In this document: positions 16,907 to 25,661 of the stretch, piece by piece
Layout: each line of letters starts with the position of its first letter
Numbering within the stretch: the stretch's first letter is position 1
Source of the DNA: Delftia tsuruhatensis
GTDB lineage: Bacteria; Pseudomonadota; Gammaproteobacteria; Burkholderiales; Burkholderiaceae_C
Assembly: GCF_903815225.1 (NCBI RefSeq)
Contig: NZ_LR813084.1
Coordinates: 5,294,001-5,358,000 of the forward strand
Length of the DNA stretch: 64,000 nt
Direction: 5' to 3'
The notes under the pieces: model-generated
What the model was told of the DNA's origin: nothing
Database searches by the model: none
The model's input: the letters and a program-made list of their open reading frames with translations, nothing else
Translations under genes and position numbers: made by a program

Positions 16907-17602
16907 TCAGGCCGGGTTGGCGTAGCGCGCCAGGATGCTCTCGAAGCCGTCGATGGCACGCTGCATGGATCCTTCGTTGCGCAGGAAGCGCGCCTCGTAG
17001 TGCAGGGCCAGGATCAGGCCGTGGATCTCGAACAGCAGCTGGTTCTCGTCCACATCGGCACGCAGGTCGCCGCTTTCGCGGCACTGCACGATGGTGCGGC
17101 GCATGGCCGCATGCCATGTCTGGACCGAGGCCGTCAGCGCATCGCGCACCGGCCCCGTGCGGTCGTCGAACTCCACGGCGCCGCTGATGTAGATGCAGCC
17201 CGAGTCCAGCTCGATGGAGGTGCGCTTCATCCAGTTGTCGAACAGCGCGCGCAGGCGCGCCACGCCGCGCGGCGCCTCGAGTGCCGGAAAGAACACTTCC
17301 TGCTCGAAGCGGTCGTGGTATTCATGGACCACGGAGATCTGCAGCTCCTCGCGCGAGCCAAAATGCGCGAACACGCCCGACTTGCTCATGCCCGTCAGCT
17401 CGGCCAGCGCACCGATGGACAGGCCTTCGAGGCCGATGTGCGTGGCCAGGTTGAGGGCCGCCTCGACGATGGTGGCCTTGGTCTGCTGGCCCTTGTGCAG
17501 GGCGCGGCGCGGCGCGGGCGCGGCGGCCTCGGCAACGGCGGCGCCGGCCTTGGGTTCGACCGGCGTACGGGTGGTGCGGCGTGGGGCGGAAACGCTGGAC
17601 AT
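16907..17602 (-). CDS. TetR-family transcriptional regulator of the fatty-acid block
   Basis: A 231-residue regulator with an Ala/Pro-rich tail of about 35 residues, then a TetR helix-turn-helix (TIVEAALNLATHIGLEGLSIGALAELTGMSKSGVFAHFGSRE region, about residues 43-85) and an alpha-helical ligand domain. It is the first gene of a minus-strand run of acyl-CoA catabolic genes. A 12-bp perfect palindrome lies 18-29 bases before its start codon, so it probably represses itself and the downstream block and is released by an acyl-CoA or related ligand. The ligand is inferred from context. Confidence 0.88.
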   Translation of the reverse strand: MSSVSAPRRTTRTPVEPKAGAAVAEAAAPAPRRALHKGQQTKATIVEAALNLATHIGLEGLSIGALAELTGMSKSGVFAHFGSREELQISVVHEYHDRFEQEVFFPALEAPRGVARLRALFDNWMKRTSIELDSGCIYISGAVEFDDRTGPVRDALTASVQTWHAAMRRTIVQCRESGDLRADVDENQLLFEIHGLILALHYEARFLRNEGSMQRAIDGFESILARYANPA

Positions 17603-17619
17603 GCGGAATTCTTATGAAA

Positions 17620-17631
17620 ACGAACGTTCGT
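17620..17631. promoter_or_regulatory. Putative TetR operator (ACGAACGTTCGT)
   Basis: A 12-bp perfect palindrome immediately upstream of the TetR gene. The size, the CG-rich half sites and the location fit a TetR dimer site that would occlude the promoter of the fatty-acid block. Confidence 0.6.
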
Positions 17632-17895
17632 GCTATTTTGCATGGAAAGCATGTCGCAGCGAAGACACCCAGGGGAAAACACCTAGCCACGCGACTGACC
17701 TCATCGCCGACGGGCAATCGGCGGATCGGCGACACCGTCTTGCCCATACCGCTGTGTCCGTTTGGCGCGACACCACCGCCACCCTGCAACGCATTTCGTT
17801 GCCAACACCGGCGCACATCACCACAATGGCCGCTTCTTCGGCATCCGGCGCGCATCCCCGCGCATGGCCAGGATGAACCTCAGGAGAGCACCGAT
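17632..17895. other. Gene-poor upstream region of the AAA-M41 unit
   Basis: About 260 bases between the TetR operator and the leader ORF. No convincing protein frame is seen on either strand. The region must hold the promoter of the plus-strand unit, but I cannot identify clear -35/-10 boxes. Confidence 0.4.
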
Positions 17896-17925
17896 ATGTC
17901 TGACTTCCACACCGCACCCGTCTGA
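17896..17925 (+). CDS. Putative nine-codon leader peptide MSDFHTAPV
   Basis: An ATG nine bases after a good AGGAG (17882-17886) opens a nine-codon frame ending in TGA. It is followed by a strong hairpin (17943-17971) and an intrinsic-terminator-like structure (18002-18027), then the small basic protein gene. This layout resembles transcription-attenuation leaders. The peptide shows no run of one amino acid, so the sensed signal is not evident. It may also be a chance frame. Confidence 0.35.
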   Translation: MSDFHTAPV

Positions 17926-17942
17926 CCACGGTCCACCGCCCC

Positions 17943-17971
17943 GGCTGGACTGTGCGCGCACAGCTCCAGCC
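17943..17971 (+). promoter_or_regulatory. Strong leader hairpin
   Basis: A 13-bp stem: GGCTGGA with TCCAGCC, continued by CTGTGC with GCACAG, interrupted by a single bulged C at 17964 and closed by a GC dinucleotide. It lies 17 bases after the leader-ORF stop. It could be a pause hairpin or part of an attenuator. Confidence 0.5.
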
Positions 17972-18001
17972 ATGGCCCTCGGCACTTCCACGCCGCGCAA
18001 G

Positions 18002-18027
18002 CCCTGGCTACTCCGCCGGGGTTTTTT
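18002..18027 (+). terminator. Intrinsic terminator/attenuator before the AAA-M41 unit
   Basis: A 7-bp stem (18002-18008 with 18015-18021, one G-T pair, TACTCC loop) followed by six T. The T-run ends only 15 bases before the start codon of the next gene, so it would stop transcription of that unit unless relieved. Confidence 0.6.
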
Positions 18028-18042
18028 GTTGGTGGAACGCAC

Positions 18043-18288
18043 ATGAGTGCCAAAAAAGCGTCCCGGGCCTATGCCCTGGGAGAAGTCAAGAAGCTGCGCC
18101 GCATGAAGCAGCCCCTGGTCCTGAGGCTCGAAGACTGCGGCCCGCCGCGCAACCCCGTGGCTGCGGCGCTGGCCGAGCGCAGCCTGTCGAGCGCGGCAGG
18201 CAGGCACATCCGATCCCGCGGGGCCCAGCGCCGCGCGGACCGCGTGGCCTTGCGCAAGGCCCTGAGAAACCCTTTCCTGAACGATTGA
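18043..18288 (+). CDS. Small basic hypothetical protein, upstream partner of the AAA-M41 gene
   Basis: An 81-residue protein rich in Arg, Lys and Ala. There is no signal peptide or membrane segment. The N-terminus reads MSAKKASRAYALGEVKKLRR, and the C-terminal half contains many arginines (SRGAQRRADRVALRKALRN). The family is not recognised. GGTGGA six bases before the ATG is a fair ribosome site. The stop is two bases before the start of the AAA-M41 gene, so the two are almost certainly co-translated. It could be an adaptor, a substrate or a nucleic-acid-binding partner; nothing in the sequence decides. Confidence 0.6.
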   Translation: MSAKKASRAYALGEVKKLRRMKQPLVLRLEDCGPPRNPVAAALAERSLSSAAGRHIRSRGAQRRADRVALRKALRNPFLND

Positions 18289-18290
18289 AA

Positions 18291-20258
18291 ATGCAAGCCA
18301 TCACCGCATCCCTGCCGCCACATCCGCGGCACCTGCACCCGGTCGATCCCGCGCAGTTGATACAGCGCCAGCAGGCACTGACCGATGCCGCAAGACAGCT
18401 CAAGGCCGAACTGTTCGGCATCGACGAAGTGATCGACCGCGTGATCGACGCCATCCGCGCCTGGTATGTGCTGCCCCAGCTCATCAGCCGCCCCGTCATC
18501 GTCTGCCTGTGGGGCCTCACCGGCACGGGCAAGACCCAGCTGACGCGGCGCCTGGCACAGCTACTGGGCTTCTACGACCGCTTCGTGGAAGTGCAGATGG
18601 ACGGCTTCAGCCACGGCGCCAGCTACCGCAGCTCCTCCATCTCCGGCATGCTGGGCGACTCGGGCATTTCCGAGGGCATGCCCGGCGTGCTGGTGCTGGA
18701 TGAATTCCAGCGCTTTCGCACGGTGGACACCAAGGGCGCCGACGTCAAGGTGGAGCGCTACCAGGATGTCTGGACGCTGCTGTCCGATGGCCGGCTGCCA
18801 CCGGCCCTGAGCGCCTTGGCCAACATCGAGCGCAAGCTGGCGGAAGCGCACTATGAAGCCGAGCGCGATGACGAAGAGGACGAGCGCGCCGGCAAGAAGC
18901 CCTACCGCTTCCAGCTCGACGTCTGGGACGCGCAGGAGCTCAAGCGCATGCTCAAGCTGCACGAGCCGCTGACCGAGATCATGCAGTGGCCGCCCGCCCA
19001 GGTCCAGGCGCTGTTCATGCGCTTTCAGCAAACGCACCATGCCTGGGAGACCGACTACAGCAAGCTGCTCATCTTCGTGTGCGGCAACCTCGACGAGATG
19101 TACCACGAGACCGCGCAGCGCGTGGAGGACTGCGACACCGACGCCGACATCTTCCACCGCCTCACGCGCAAACTGTCGCTCATCGACGTGAAGAAGGCAC
19201 TGGGCGAACGCTTCAAGCCCGAGCAGATCGCGCGGCTGGGCAACGAGCATGTCATCTACCCATCCTTCAGCAAGGCCACCTATGAACGGCTGATCCGCAA
19301 CCTGTGCGCACGGTACTGCGACGACATCGCCGCCCAGTGCGGCGTGCGCTTTGCCATCGGCCAGGACGTGCTCGGCGAGCTGTATGCGAATGCGGTGTTC
19401 CCCGCCCAGGGCACGCGCCCACTGTTCTCGTCCGTGCATGCCATCCTGAGTGCCAACCTGGTCAATGCCGCGCTGTGGGTGCTGGAGCAGCAGTTGCCAT
19501 TGGCGCAGGATTTCGGCATCGCGCTGGCGCCGGACAGGCGCCACCTGGTGGCCAGCGGCGCCGATACCCAGGGACGGATGCAGCAGGCGCGCTTCGCCGT
19601 GACGCTGGAGCTCAACCGACTCAAGCAGCGCGCCAACGCCGATTTCCGGGCCCTGCTCGCGGTGCACGAGGCCGGCCACGGGCTGGTCTATTGCCTCCTG
19701 TTCGGCCAGGCCCCGCAGGAGGTCAAGATCAACATCGCCTCGTTCGAGGGCGGCTACAACAGCTTCGCGGGCCTGAAGGCCACCACGCGCCAGAATGCGC
19801 TGGACATGATGTGCGTGGGCCTGGCGGGCCGCGTGGCCGAAGAGCTGGTGTTCGGCGAGATGGCCTGCACCACCGGGGCGGAGCAGGACTACAGGCAGGT
19901 CACGGCCGAGGCCGCGCGCCATGTGCGCCACCACGGTTTCGGCGAACGCCTGTCCCGCACCGACGTGACGGTGGAGCTTGACAACCACCTCAACACCGAT
20001 GTGCAGGCCAGCAACGCCGCCATCGAGGAGCTGCTGCAAGGCCAGTACCGCCGCGCCCACACCCTGCTGCGCGAGCACCGCCGGGCCTTCACGGGCCTGG
20101 TGGACGCGCTCATGGACCACGGCATGGTCACCCAGCCGGAAATGCAGGCGCTGATGGCGCAAGGCGGCGTCCACATCGCGGTGGCGGCCCACACAGGCCC
20201 CGATGAGTCCCTGGTGCTGGAGCCGTTCGCGGCGCGCCTGGCGGCGTTCAGGCAGTAG
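18291..20258 (+). CDS. Soluble Clp-like AAA+ ATPase fused to an FtsH-like M41 zinc peptidase domain
   Basis: A 655-residue protein with no membrane segment. The N-terminal AAA+ part has Walker A GLTGTGKT at residues 75-82, Walker B VLVLDEF at 134-140, a sensor-1-like IFVCGNLDE at 261-269, and ERFKPEQIARLG at 307-317. The last resembles the F-P-E-x-x-x-R arginine-finger box of ClpB, ClpX and HslU, not of FtsH. An acidic insert lies at 189-200. The C-terminal half matches M41 peptidases: HEAGH at 459-463 (two zinc His and catalytic Glu460), GRVAEELVFGE at 513-523, and TTGAEQD with Asp533 as likely third zinc ligand. It is therefore probably an ATP-dependent cytoplasmic protease built from two different protease lineages. 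Its target is unknown. It is two bases after the small basic gene. Confidence 0.85.
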   Translation: MQAITASLPPHPRHLHPVDPAQLIQRQQALTDAARQLKAELFGIDEVIDRVIDAIRAWYVLPQLISRPVIVCLWGLTGTGKTQLTRRLAQLLGFYDRFVEVQMDGFSHGASYRSSSISGMLGDSGISEGMPGVLVLDEFQRFRTVDTKGADVKVERYQDVWTLLSDGRLPPALSALANIERKLAEAHYEAERDDEEDERAGKKPYRFQLDVWDAQELKRMLKLHEPLTEIMQWPPAQVQALFMRFQQTHHAWETDYSKLLIFVCGNLDEMYHETAQRVEDCDTDADIFHRLTRKLSLIDVKKALGERFKPEQIARLGNEHVIYPSFSKATYERLIRNLCARYCDDIAAQCGVRFAIGQDVLGELYANAVFPAQGTRPLFSSVHAILSANLVNAALWVLEQQLPLAQDFGIALAPDRRHLVASGADTQGRMQQARFAVTLELNRLKQRANADFRALLAVHEAGHGLVYCLLFGQAPQEVKINIASFEGGYNSFAGLKATTRQNALDMMCVGLAGRVAEELVFGEMACTTGAEQDYRQVTAEAARHVRHHGFGERLSRTDVTVELDNHLNTDVQASNAAIEELLQGQYRRAHTLLREHRRAFTGLVDALMDHGMVTQPEMQALMAQGGVHIAVAAHTGPDESLVLEPFAARLAAFRQ

Positions 20259-20341
20259 GGGGCCTGAGGGCCTCGCTCTCGCCTCGCGTGGCCACTGCCT
20301 CCAAGAAGGCAGTTTCTACCTTGACAGACATGTCCATGAAA

Positions 20342-20370
20342 AAAGCCGCCGGCACAAGGCGGGCGGCTTT
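20342..20370 (-). terminator. Intrinsic terminator of slmA
   Basis: A 9-bp stem AAAGCCGCC (20342-20350) with GGCGGCTTT (20362-20370). On the minus strand the stem is followed by a T-run, just downstream of the slmA stop. Confidence 0.75.
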
Positions 20371-20388
20371 CCATGGAGCGAGGCACTC

Positions 20389-21084
20389 TCAGACCATCAG
20401 CGCCAGGCTGGCCTCCAGGTGCTCGGTCGGCAGGCGGCGAAAGCCCGAGCGTGCATAGCGCTGCAGGCGGCCCAGGGCGAACGAGGTCAGCACGCTGGCC
20501 GCCACCTGGGCATCCACCGTGGGTGCCGACGACCCCAGTGCACCCGCCGCAGGACGCAGGCACTGGCGCAGCGTGGATTCGATGCGGTCGAAGAACTGGT
20601 TCATGCGGGCCTGCAGGCGCTCGTGCTCGAAGACGATGGCATCGCCCACCATGACGCGCACCATGCCGGGATTACGCTCGCCGAACTGCAGCACCAGGGA
20701 GATCACGCGGCTGGCCTGGCGCATGCCGTCGGTGGCAGGCCGGTCTTCCTCGGCGGCTTCGCGTCCGACGATCTGCTGCACCAGCGTGAAGACGGACTGC
20801 TCGATGAACTCGATCAGGCCCTCGAACATCTGCGCCTTGCTGGCGAAGTGGCGGTACAGGGCCGCCTCGCTGACGCCCAGGTGGGCAGCCAGCGCCGCCG
20901 TGGTGATGCGTTCTGCGCCGGGCTTCTCCAGCATGGCCGCGAGCGCCTGCAGGATCTGCTCGCGCCGCTCCCCGGGTTTGGGGCGTTTGCGCGCAGGCGT
21001 GGGGGCGGAAGCGGGGGCGGCTTCGTCGGAAACGACATCGGCGCCAGGAGCGGATAAAGGCGACAGAACTTCAGACTCGGACAT
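20389..21084 (-). CDS. slmA: Nucleoid occlusion factor SlmA
   Basis: A 231-residue TetR-fold protein. After a disordered Ala/Pro tail of about 35 residues it reads RREQILQALAAMLEKPGAERITTAALAAHLGVSEAALYRHF, then ASKAQMFEGLIEFIEQSVF, which is the SlmA signature. SlmA binds specific DNA sites on the nucleoid and blocks FtsZ ring assembly over it. It lies close to argB and a two-component system on the same strand; proximity to argB is a common betaproteobacterial arrangement by recall. Alternative: another TetR regulator, but the match to SlmA is strong. Confidence 0.88.
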   Translation of the reverse strand: MSESEVLSPLSAPGADVVSDEAAPASAPTPARKRPKPGERREQILQALAAMLEKPGAERITTAALAAHLGVSEAALYRHFASKAQMFEGLIEFIEQSVFTLVQQIVGREAAEEDRPATDGMRQASRVISLVLQFGERNPGMVRVMVGDAIVFEHERLQARMNQFFDRIESTLRQCLRPAAGALGSSAPTVDAQVAASVLTSFALGRLQRYARSGFRRLPTEHLEASLALMV

Positions 21085-21165
21085 AAGCAGATCAACTATT
21101 TGTAAGTAATTCTCTCACAGCCCCCGGCGGCGTCCCGCACAAAGCTGTCCCCACGAGCGCAGCCG

Positions 21166-22653
21166 TCAGGATCGCACGCCTGCTGACTGCGCTGCTACTG
21201 TTTCCGAGAGCACGGCCGGCATCTGCAATGGAAGTTCCAAGCGTACCAGCAGGCCCCTGCCCTGCGCGCCTGCGGCAAAGCCCAGGCTGCCCTGGTGCAG
21301 CAGGGCGATTTCGTCGGCGATGGCCAGTCCCAGCCCCGTGCCATCGCCCGCGGCACCCTGGGCGCGGTAAAAGCGCTGGGTGATCTGCGAGCGCTCGGCC
21401 TCGGGCACGCCGGGCCCATCGTCCTCGACCTCCAGGAAGGCCCAGTCCGCAGGCTCTGTGCCGGACTGCGCCACTCCATGGTACATGCCGCAACGCAGCG
21501 TGACACTGCCGCCGGCCGGTGTGTACTTGATGGCGTTGTCCACGAGATTGGACACCAGTTCGCGCAGCAGCCAGCTGTGGCCCCAGATGCTGGCCGGCGC
21601 GACGTCCAGGCCGAAGTCCAGCCCCTTGGCACTGGCCTGGTCGAAGAACATCTCCAGCATGCTTTCGCACATTTCCTTGAGGTCCACCTGCTGCTGCGGC
21701 TGCACCTCGGCACTGCGGGCATCGGCGCGCGACAGCGCCAGCAACTGGCGCGCCAGCTGCGAGGTGCGCCGCGTGGCATCACGCAACTGTTCGATCTGCG
21801 TCACACCGAGCACCACCTGGGCCTCGGTGCCCTTGCGCCGGGCCTCGGCCTGCGCGGCCTGGGCGCTCAATGCCCAGGCCTCGACCTGGGCCTGGAGCGC
21901 GGCCAGCGGCGTGCGCAGCTGGTGGGCGGCATCGGCCACGAAGCGCCGCTGCCCCTCGGTCTGTGCATTGACCAGCGCGAAAAGTCGGTTGAGCGAACGC
22001 ACCAGCGGACGCACCTCGGCGGGCGTGCTGTGCTCGGGGATGGGGCTGAGATCGCGCGGCGAGCGTCTCTCCACGGCCTGGGTCAGCGTCAGCAGCGGCC
22101 GGAAGGCCCGGCTGACCGACCAGTAGATCGCGATCCCCGCTCCGGCGATCAGCAGCACGCTGGGCAGCAGCACGTGCAGCAGCAGCTGGCGCACCCATTG
22201 CTGGCGCACATCGCCGCCATCGGCCAGGACCAGCACCATCTCCCCCGCGCCATAGGTTTCCGCGCGCATCACGGCCACGCGGTAGGTCAGGCCGTCATGC
22301 TCCTGGCTGTGGAACTCGGCCAGCGGCGTGGAGGGCACATCGAAGCGGATCCAGGTATCGCCCGCGACCACATGGCCTTGCAGATCCCCCACCGCATAGC
22401 CCACATCGTTGCCGCGCTGGCGCAGGAAATCCTCGATGGCCGGCGTCAACGCCACCAGTGGCGGCGTGCCCTCGGCGATCGATGGGGCCAGGACCGAGTC
22501 GGCCAGCGCGGGCAGCAGGCGCAGCAGCCGCTGGTCGTGCTGGGTGGAGGCCTCGTCGGCCGAGCGATAGCCGAACCAGCCGCCCATCAAGGCCAGCAGC
22601 GTCAGCGGCACCACCAGCAGCACCAGCAGGCGTAGGCGCAGGTTGGCCGTCAT
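21166..22653 (-). CDS. Sensor histidine kinase (TctE/QseC-like)
   Basis: A 495-residue membrane kinase. Transmembrane segments are at about residues 5-27 and 160-182, with a periplasmic sensor region between them (2CSK_N-like). A HAMP-like linker follows. The H-box FVADAAHQLRTPLAAL carries the phospho-accepting His. The N-box is LVSNLVDNAIKY and the G-boxes are DDGPGVP and GTGLGLAIADEI. It pairs with the OmpR-type regulator whose gene precedes it by 37 bases. TctE-type kinases often sense carboxylates such as citrate, but no tctABC operon lies next to it, so the signal is open. Confidence 0.92.
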   Translation of the reverse strand: MTANLRLRLLVLLVVPLTLLALMGGWFGYRSADEASTQHDQRLLRLLPALADSVLAPSIAEGTPPLVALTPAIEDFLRQRGNDVGYAVGDLQGHVVAGDTWIRFDVPSTPLAEFHSQEHDGLTYRVAVMRAETYGAGEMVLVLADGGDVRQQWVRQLLLHVLLPSVLLIAGAGIAIYWSVSRAFRPLLTLTQAVERRSPRDLSPIPEHSTPAEVRPLVRSLNRLFALVNAQTEGQRRFVADAAHQLRTPLAALQAQVEAWALSAQAAQAEARRKGTEAQVVLGVTQIEQLRDATRRTSQLARQLLALSRADARSAEVQPQQQVDLKEMCESMLEMFFDQASAKGLDFGLDVAPASIWGHSWLLRELVSNLVDNAIKYTPAGGSVTLRCGMYHGVAQSGTEPADWAFLEVEDDGPGVPEAERSQITQRFYRAQGAAGDGTGLGLAIADEIALLHQGSLGFAAGAQGRGLLVRLELPLQMPAVLSETVAAQSAGVRS

Positions 22654-22690
22654 GGGCAGTCAGCGCCTGGAGCCATGCGGCGGCCGCCCA

Positions 22691-23410
<720 letters not shown>

Positions 23411-23430
23411 ATCCATACCCACCAAAACAA

Positions 23431-23451
23431 AAGCCGCCCCAAAGGCGGCTT
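23431..23451 (-). terminator. Intrinsic terminator of argB
   Basis: An 8-bp stem AAGCCGCC (23431-23438) with GGCGGCTT (23444-23451) and a five-base loop. On the minus strand it ends in TTTTGTTTT. It separates argB from the response regulator gene. Confidence 0.75.
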
Positions 23452-23535
23452 GCAGAGAAACCGGCTCCGGCCGTCAGACCACGCCCGGGCCATGTCCGAT
23501 GGTAACGCGAACCGCAGCGTCCGCGCCATCGGGCC

Positions 23536-24426
23536 TCAATGGCTGCGGATCATGGTGCCGTAGGCCTGGTCGGTCAGGATTTCCAGCAGCATGGAGTGCG
23601 GCACGCGGCCATCGATGATGTGCACGGCATTGACGCCGGCCTTGGCCGCGTCCAGCGCGCCGCTGATCTTGGGCAGCATGCCGCCCGAGATGGTGCCGTC
23701 CGCGAACAGCGCGTCGATCTCGCGCGCCGTCAGGTCGGTCAGCAGGTTGCCGGCCTTGTCCAGCACGCCGGGCGTGTTGGTCAGCAGCACCAGCTTTTCG
23801 GCCTGCAGCACCGTAGCCAGCTTGCTGGCGACCACGTCGGCGTTGATGTTGTAGCTCTCGTTCTCCTCGCCGAAACCGATGGGGCTGATGACAGGGATGA
23901 AGGCGTCATCCTGCAGCGCGCGCACCACGCTGGGGTCGATGGAGACGATGTCGCCCACCTGGCCCACGTCGTATTCGATGTTCGGATCCTTGTTGTCGAC
24001 CATCTTCAGCTTGCGCGCGCGGATCAGGCCACCATCGCGCCCGGTCAGGCCCACGGCCTTGCCGCCGGCCTGGTGGATCAGGCCCACGATGTCTTGCTGC
24101 ACCTCGCCGGCCAGCACCCACTCCACGACTTCCATGGTCTCCGCGTCGGTCACGCGCATGCCCTGGATGAACTCGCCCTTCTTGCCCAGCCGGTTGAGCG
24201 CCGTCTCGATCTGCGGCCCGCCGCCGTGCACCACCACCGGATTCATGCCCACCAACTTCAGCAGCACCACGTCTTCCGCGAAGTCGGCCTGCAGGGCCGG
24301 GTCGGTCATGGCGTTGCCGCCATACTTGATGACCATGGTCTTGCCATGGAACTTGCGGATGTAGGGCAGGGCCTGGGCGAGGATTTCGGCCTTGTCGCGG
24401 GGGGCAATCGAGAGGATATCGTTCAT
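23536..24426 (-). CDS. argB: Acetylglutamate kinase
   Basis: A 296-residue amino-acid kinase that phosphorylates N-acetyl-L-glutamate with ATP in arginine biosynthesis. KTMVIKYGGNAMTDP near residue 29 and VVVHGGGPQIETALNRLG near 65 are the nucleotide and substrate motifs. NINADVVASKLATVLQAEKLVLLTNTPGVLD and GGMLPKISGALDAA near the end are likewise characteristic. The length is typical for arginine-inhibited hexameric forms, which carry an N-terminal helix like the one seen here (ILAQALPYIRKF). It is a single gene with its own terminator. Confidence 0.97.
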   Translation of the reverse strand: MNDILSIAPRDKAEILAQALPYIRKFHGKTMVIKYGGNAMTDPALQADFAEDVVLLKLVGMNPVVVHGGGPQIETALNRLGKKGEFIQGMRVTDAETMEVVEWVLAGEVQQDIVGLIHQAGGKAVGLTGRDGGLIRARKLKMVDNKDPNIEYDVGQVGDIVSIDPSVVRALQDDAFIPVISPIGFGEENESYNINADVVASKLATVLQAEKLVLLTNTPGVLDKAGNLLTDLTAREIDALFADGTISGGMLPKISGALDAAKAGVNAVHIIDGRVPHSMLLEILTDQAYGTMIRSH

Positions 24427-24548
24427 GGTGCTAGCCCGGGGGCGTGGAAGTAGTCAAACAACAAGGCGGGCATTGTGCCGCAACTGCGTGGCAGTGTTGC
24501 AGGCATGGATGACGGAACGGCCCCTGCCAGGCACGGCGGCCCCGCCCG

Positions 24549-25661
24549 TCACCCGTTGTTCTGCATCCACCCCGGCAGCTTGAAGCGCACGATGGCCAGA
24601 TAGGCGGCCACGTAGCTGACCACGAACAGCAGGCAAAAGCCCACCAGCACCGGCGTATTGCTCCAGAACAGCAGGGCCGGCACCACGGTCAGCAGCGTGA
24701 AGGCCCACAGATAGGGCGAGGTCCGGTTGTTGCGACGCAGCATGCGCCGCGCCAGATCGTCGTCGAACACGCCCCGCACGATGCGCCGGTAGATCAGCTG
24801 ATGGAAATGCAGCGCGTCCGCCATGCCCGGCGACATGCCGCGCATCAGCTTGCGGTAGATGGAGAACACCGTCTCCCAGACCGGGTAGATCAGCAGCAGC
24901 ATCGGAAACCAGGGGGATACCGCGGCATTGCGCTGCACCAGTGCGATGCTGGCCAGGGCGATCGCCAGCCCCCAGACATAGGCCCCGCCATCGCCGGCGA
25001 ACATCATGCCGCGCGGGTAGTTCCAGACCAGGAAGCCGCAGGTGGCGGCCGCCAGCGTCACCAGCATGGCGGCCAGGGTCCGGTCGCCCACCTGCAAGGC
25101 CACATGGGCCAGCGCCAGGCAGATGATGGTGGCCACCATGCCGGCCAGCCCGTTGTAGCCATCGATGATGTTGAAGGCGTGCGGCAACCCCGTCAGGGCC
25201 AGCACCGCCAGGCCCACGCCCAGCCAGGGCATGGCCGGGCCCAGGGCCTGTTCCAGCCAGGGCCAGCCCAGCCGGGGCACGGTCAGCCCGCACAGCGAGA
25301 CGGCCAGCACGGCACTCAGCAGGGTGAGCACCAGCCGGTAGCGCACGCTCAGGCGCTGTGACACATCCTCGATGACGCCGCCCGCCACGGCCGGCAGCAT
25401 GGAAGCCAGGCAGACGACCACCCACAGCTGCATGCGCAGCGACGAAGGGTCTCCGCGCATGCTCAGCCAGGTGCCCGCCCCCCAGGACACGGCCAGACCC
25501 AGGAACATGGGCACGCCGCCGAGCCGCGGCACTTCCCCCACATGGAAACGCTGCGGCTTGTCATAGCCGTAGGAACTCTTGGCGTACTGCCGGGCCCAGC
25601 GCAGCAGCACCGCGCAACCCGCGCAGGACACCATGAAGGCCAATACCGACATCCAGATCAC
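24549..25661 (-). CDS. WecA/TagO/WbpL-type glycosyl-1-phosphate transferase (MraY-like)
   Basis: A 370-residue membrane enzyme with about ten hydrophobic helices. It likely transfers a sugar-1-phosphate from UDP-sugar to undecaprenyl phosphate, the first step of O-antigen or related glycan synthesis. Conserved pieces are VPRLGGVPMFLG, the Asp-rich LPHAFNIIDGYNGLAG, FAGDGGAYVWG, and HFHQLIYRRIVRG near the C-terminus. The start is a GTG at 25659-25661 that overlaps the stop of the glycosyltransferase upstream (GTGA), so the pair is translationally coupled. The exact sugar is unknown. Confidence 0.88.
   Translation of the reverse strand: MIWMSVLAFMVSCAGCAVLLRWARQYAKSSYGYDKPQRFHVGEVPRLGGVPMFLGLAVSWGAGTWLSMRGDPSSLRMQLWVVVCLASMLPAVAGGVIEDVSQRLSVRYRLVLTLLSAVLAVSLCGLTVPRLGWPWLEQALGPAMPWLGVGLAVLALTGLPHAFNIIDGYNGLAGMVATIICLALAHVALQVGDRTLAAMLVTLAAATCGFLVWNYPRGMMFAGDGGAYVWGLAIALASIALVQRNAAVSPWFPMLLLIYPVWETVFSIYRKLMRGMSPGMADALHFHQLIYRRIVRGVFDDDLARRMLRRNNRTSPYLWAFTLLTVVPALLFWSNTPVLVGFCLLFVVSYVAAYLAIVRFKLPGWMQNNG

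Noticed and set aside
15260..17617. Long plus-strand open frame opposite acyl-CoA dehydrogenase and TetR
   Set aside because: Same cause: mirror of real coding codons, with His/Gln/Gly-rich composition and no recognisable domain.
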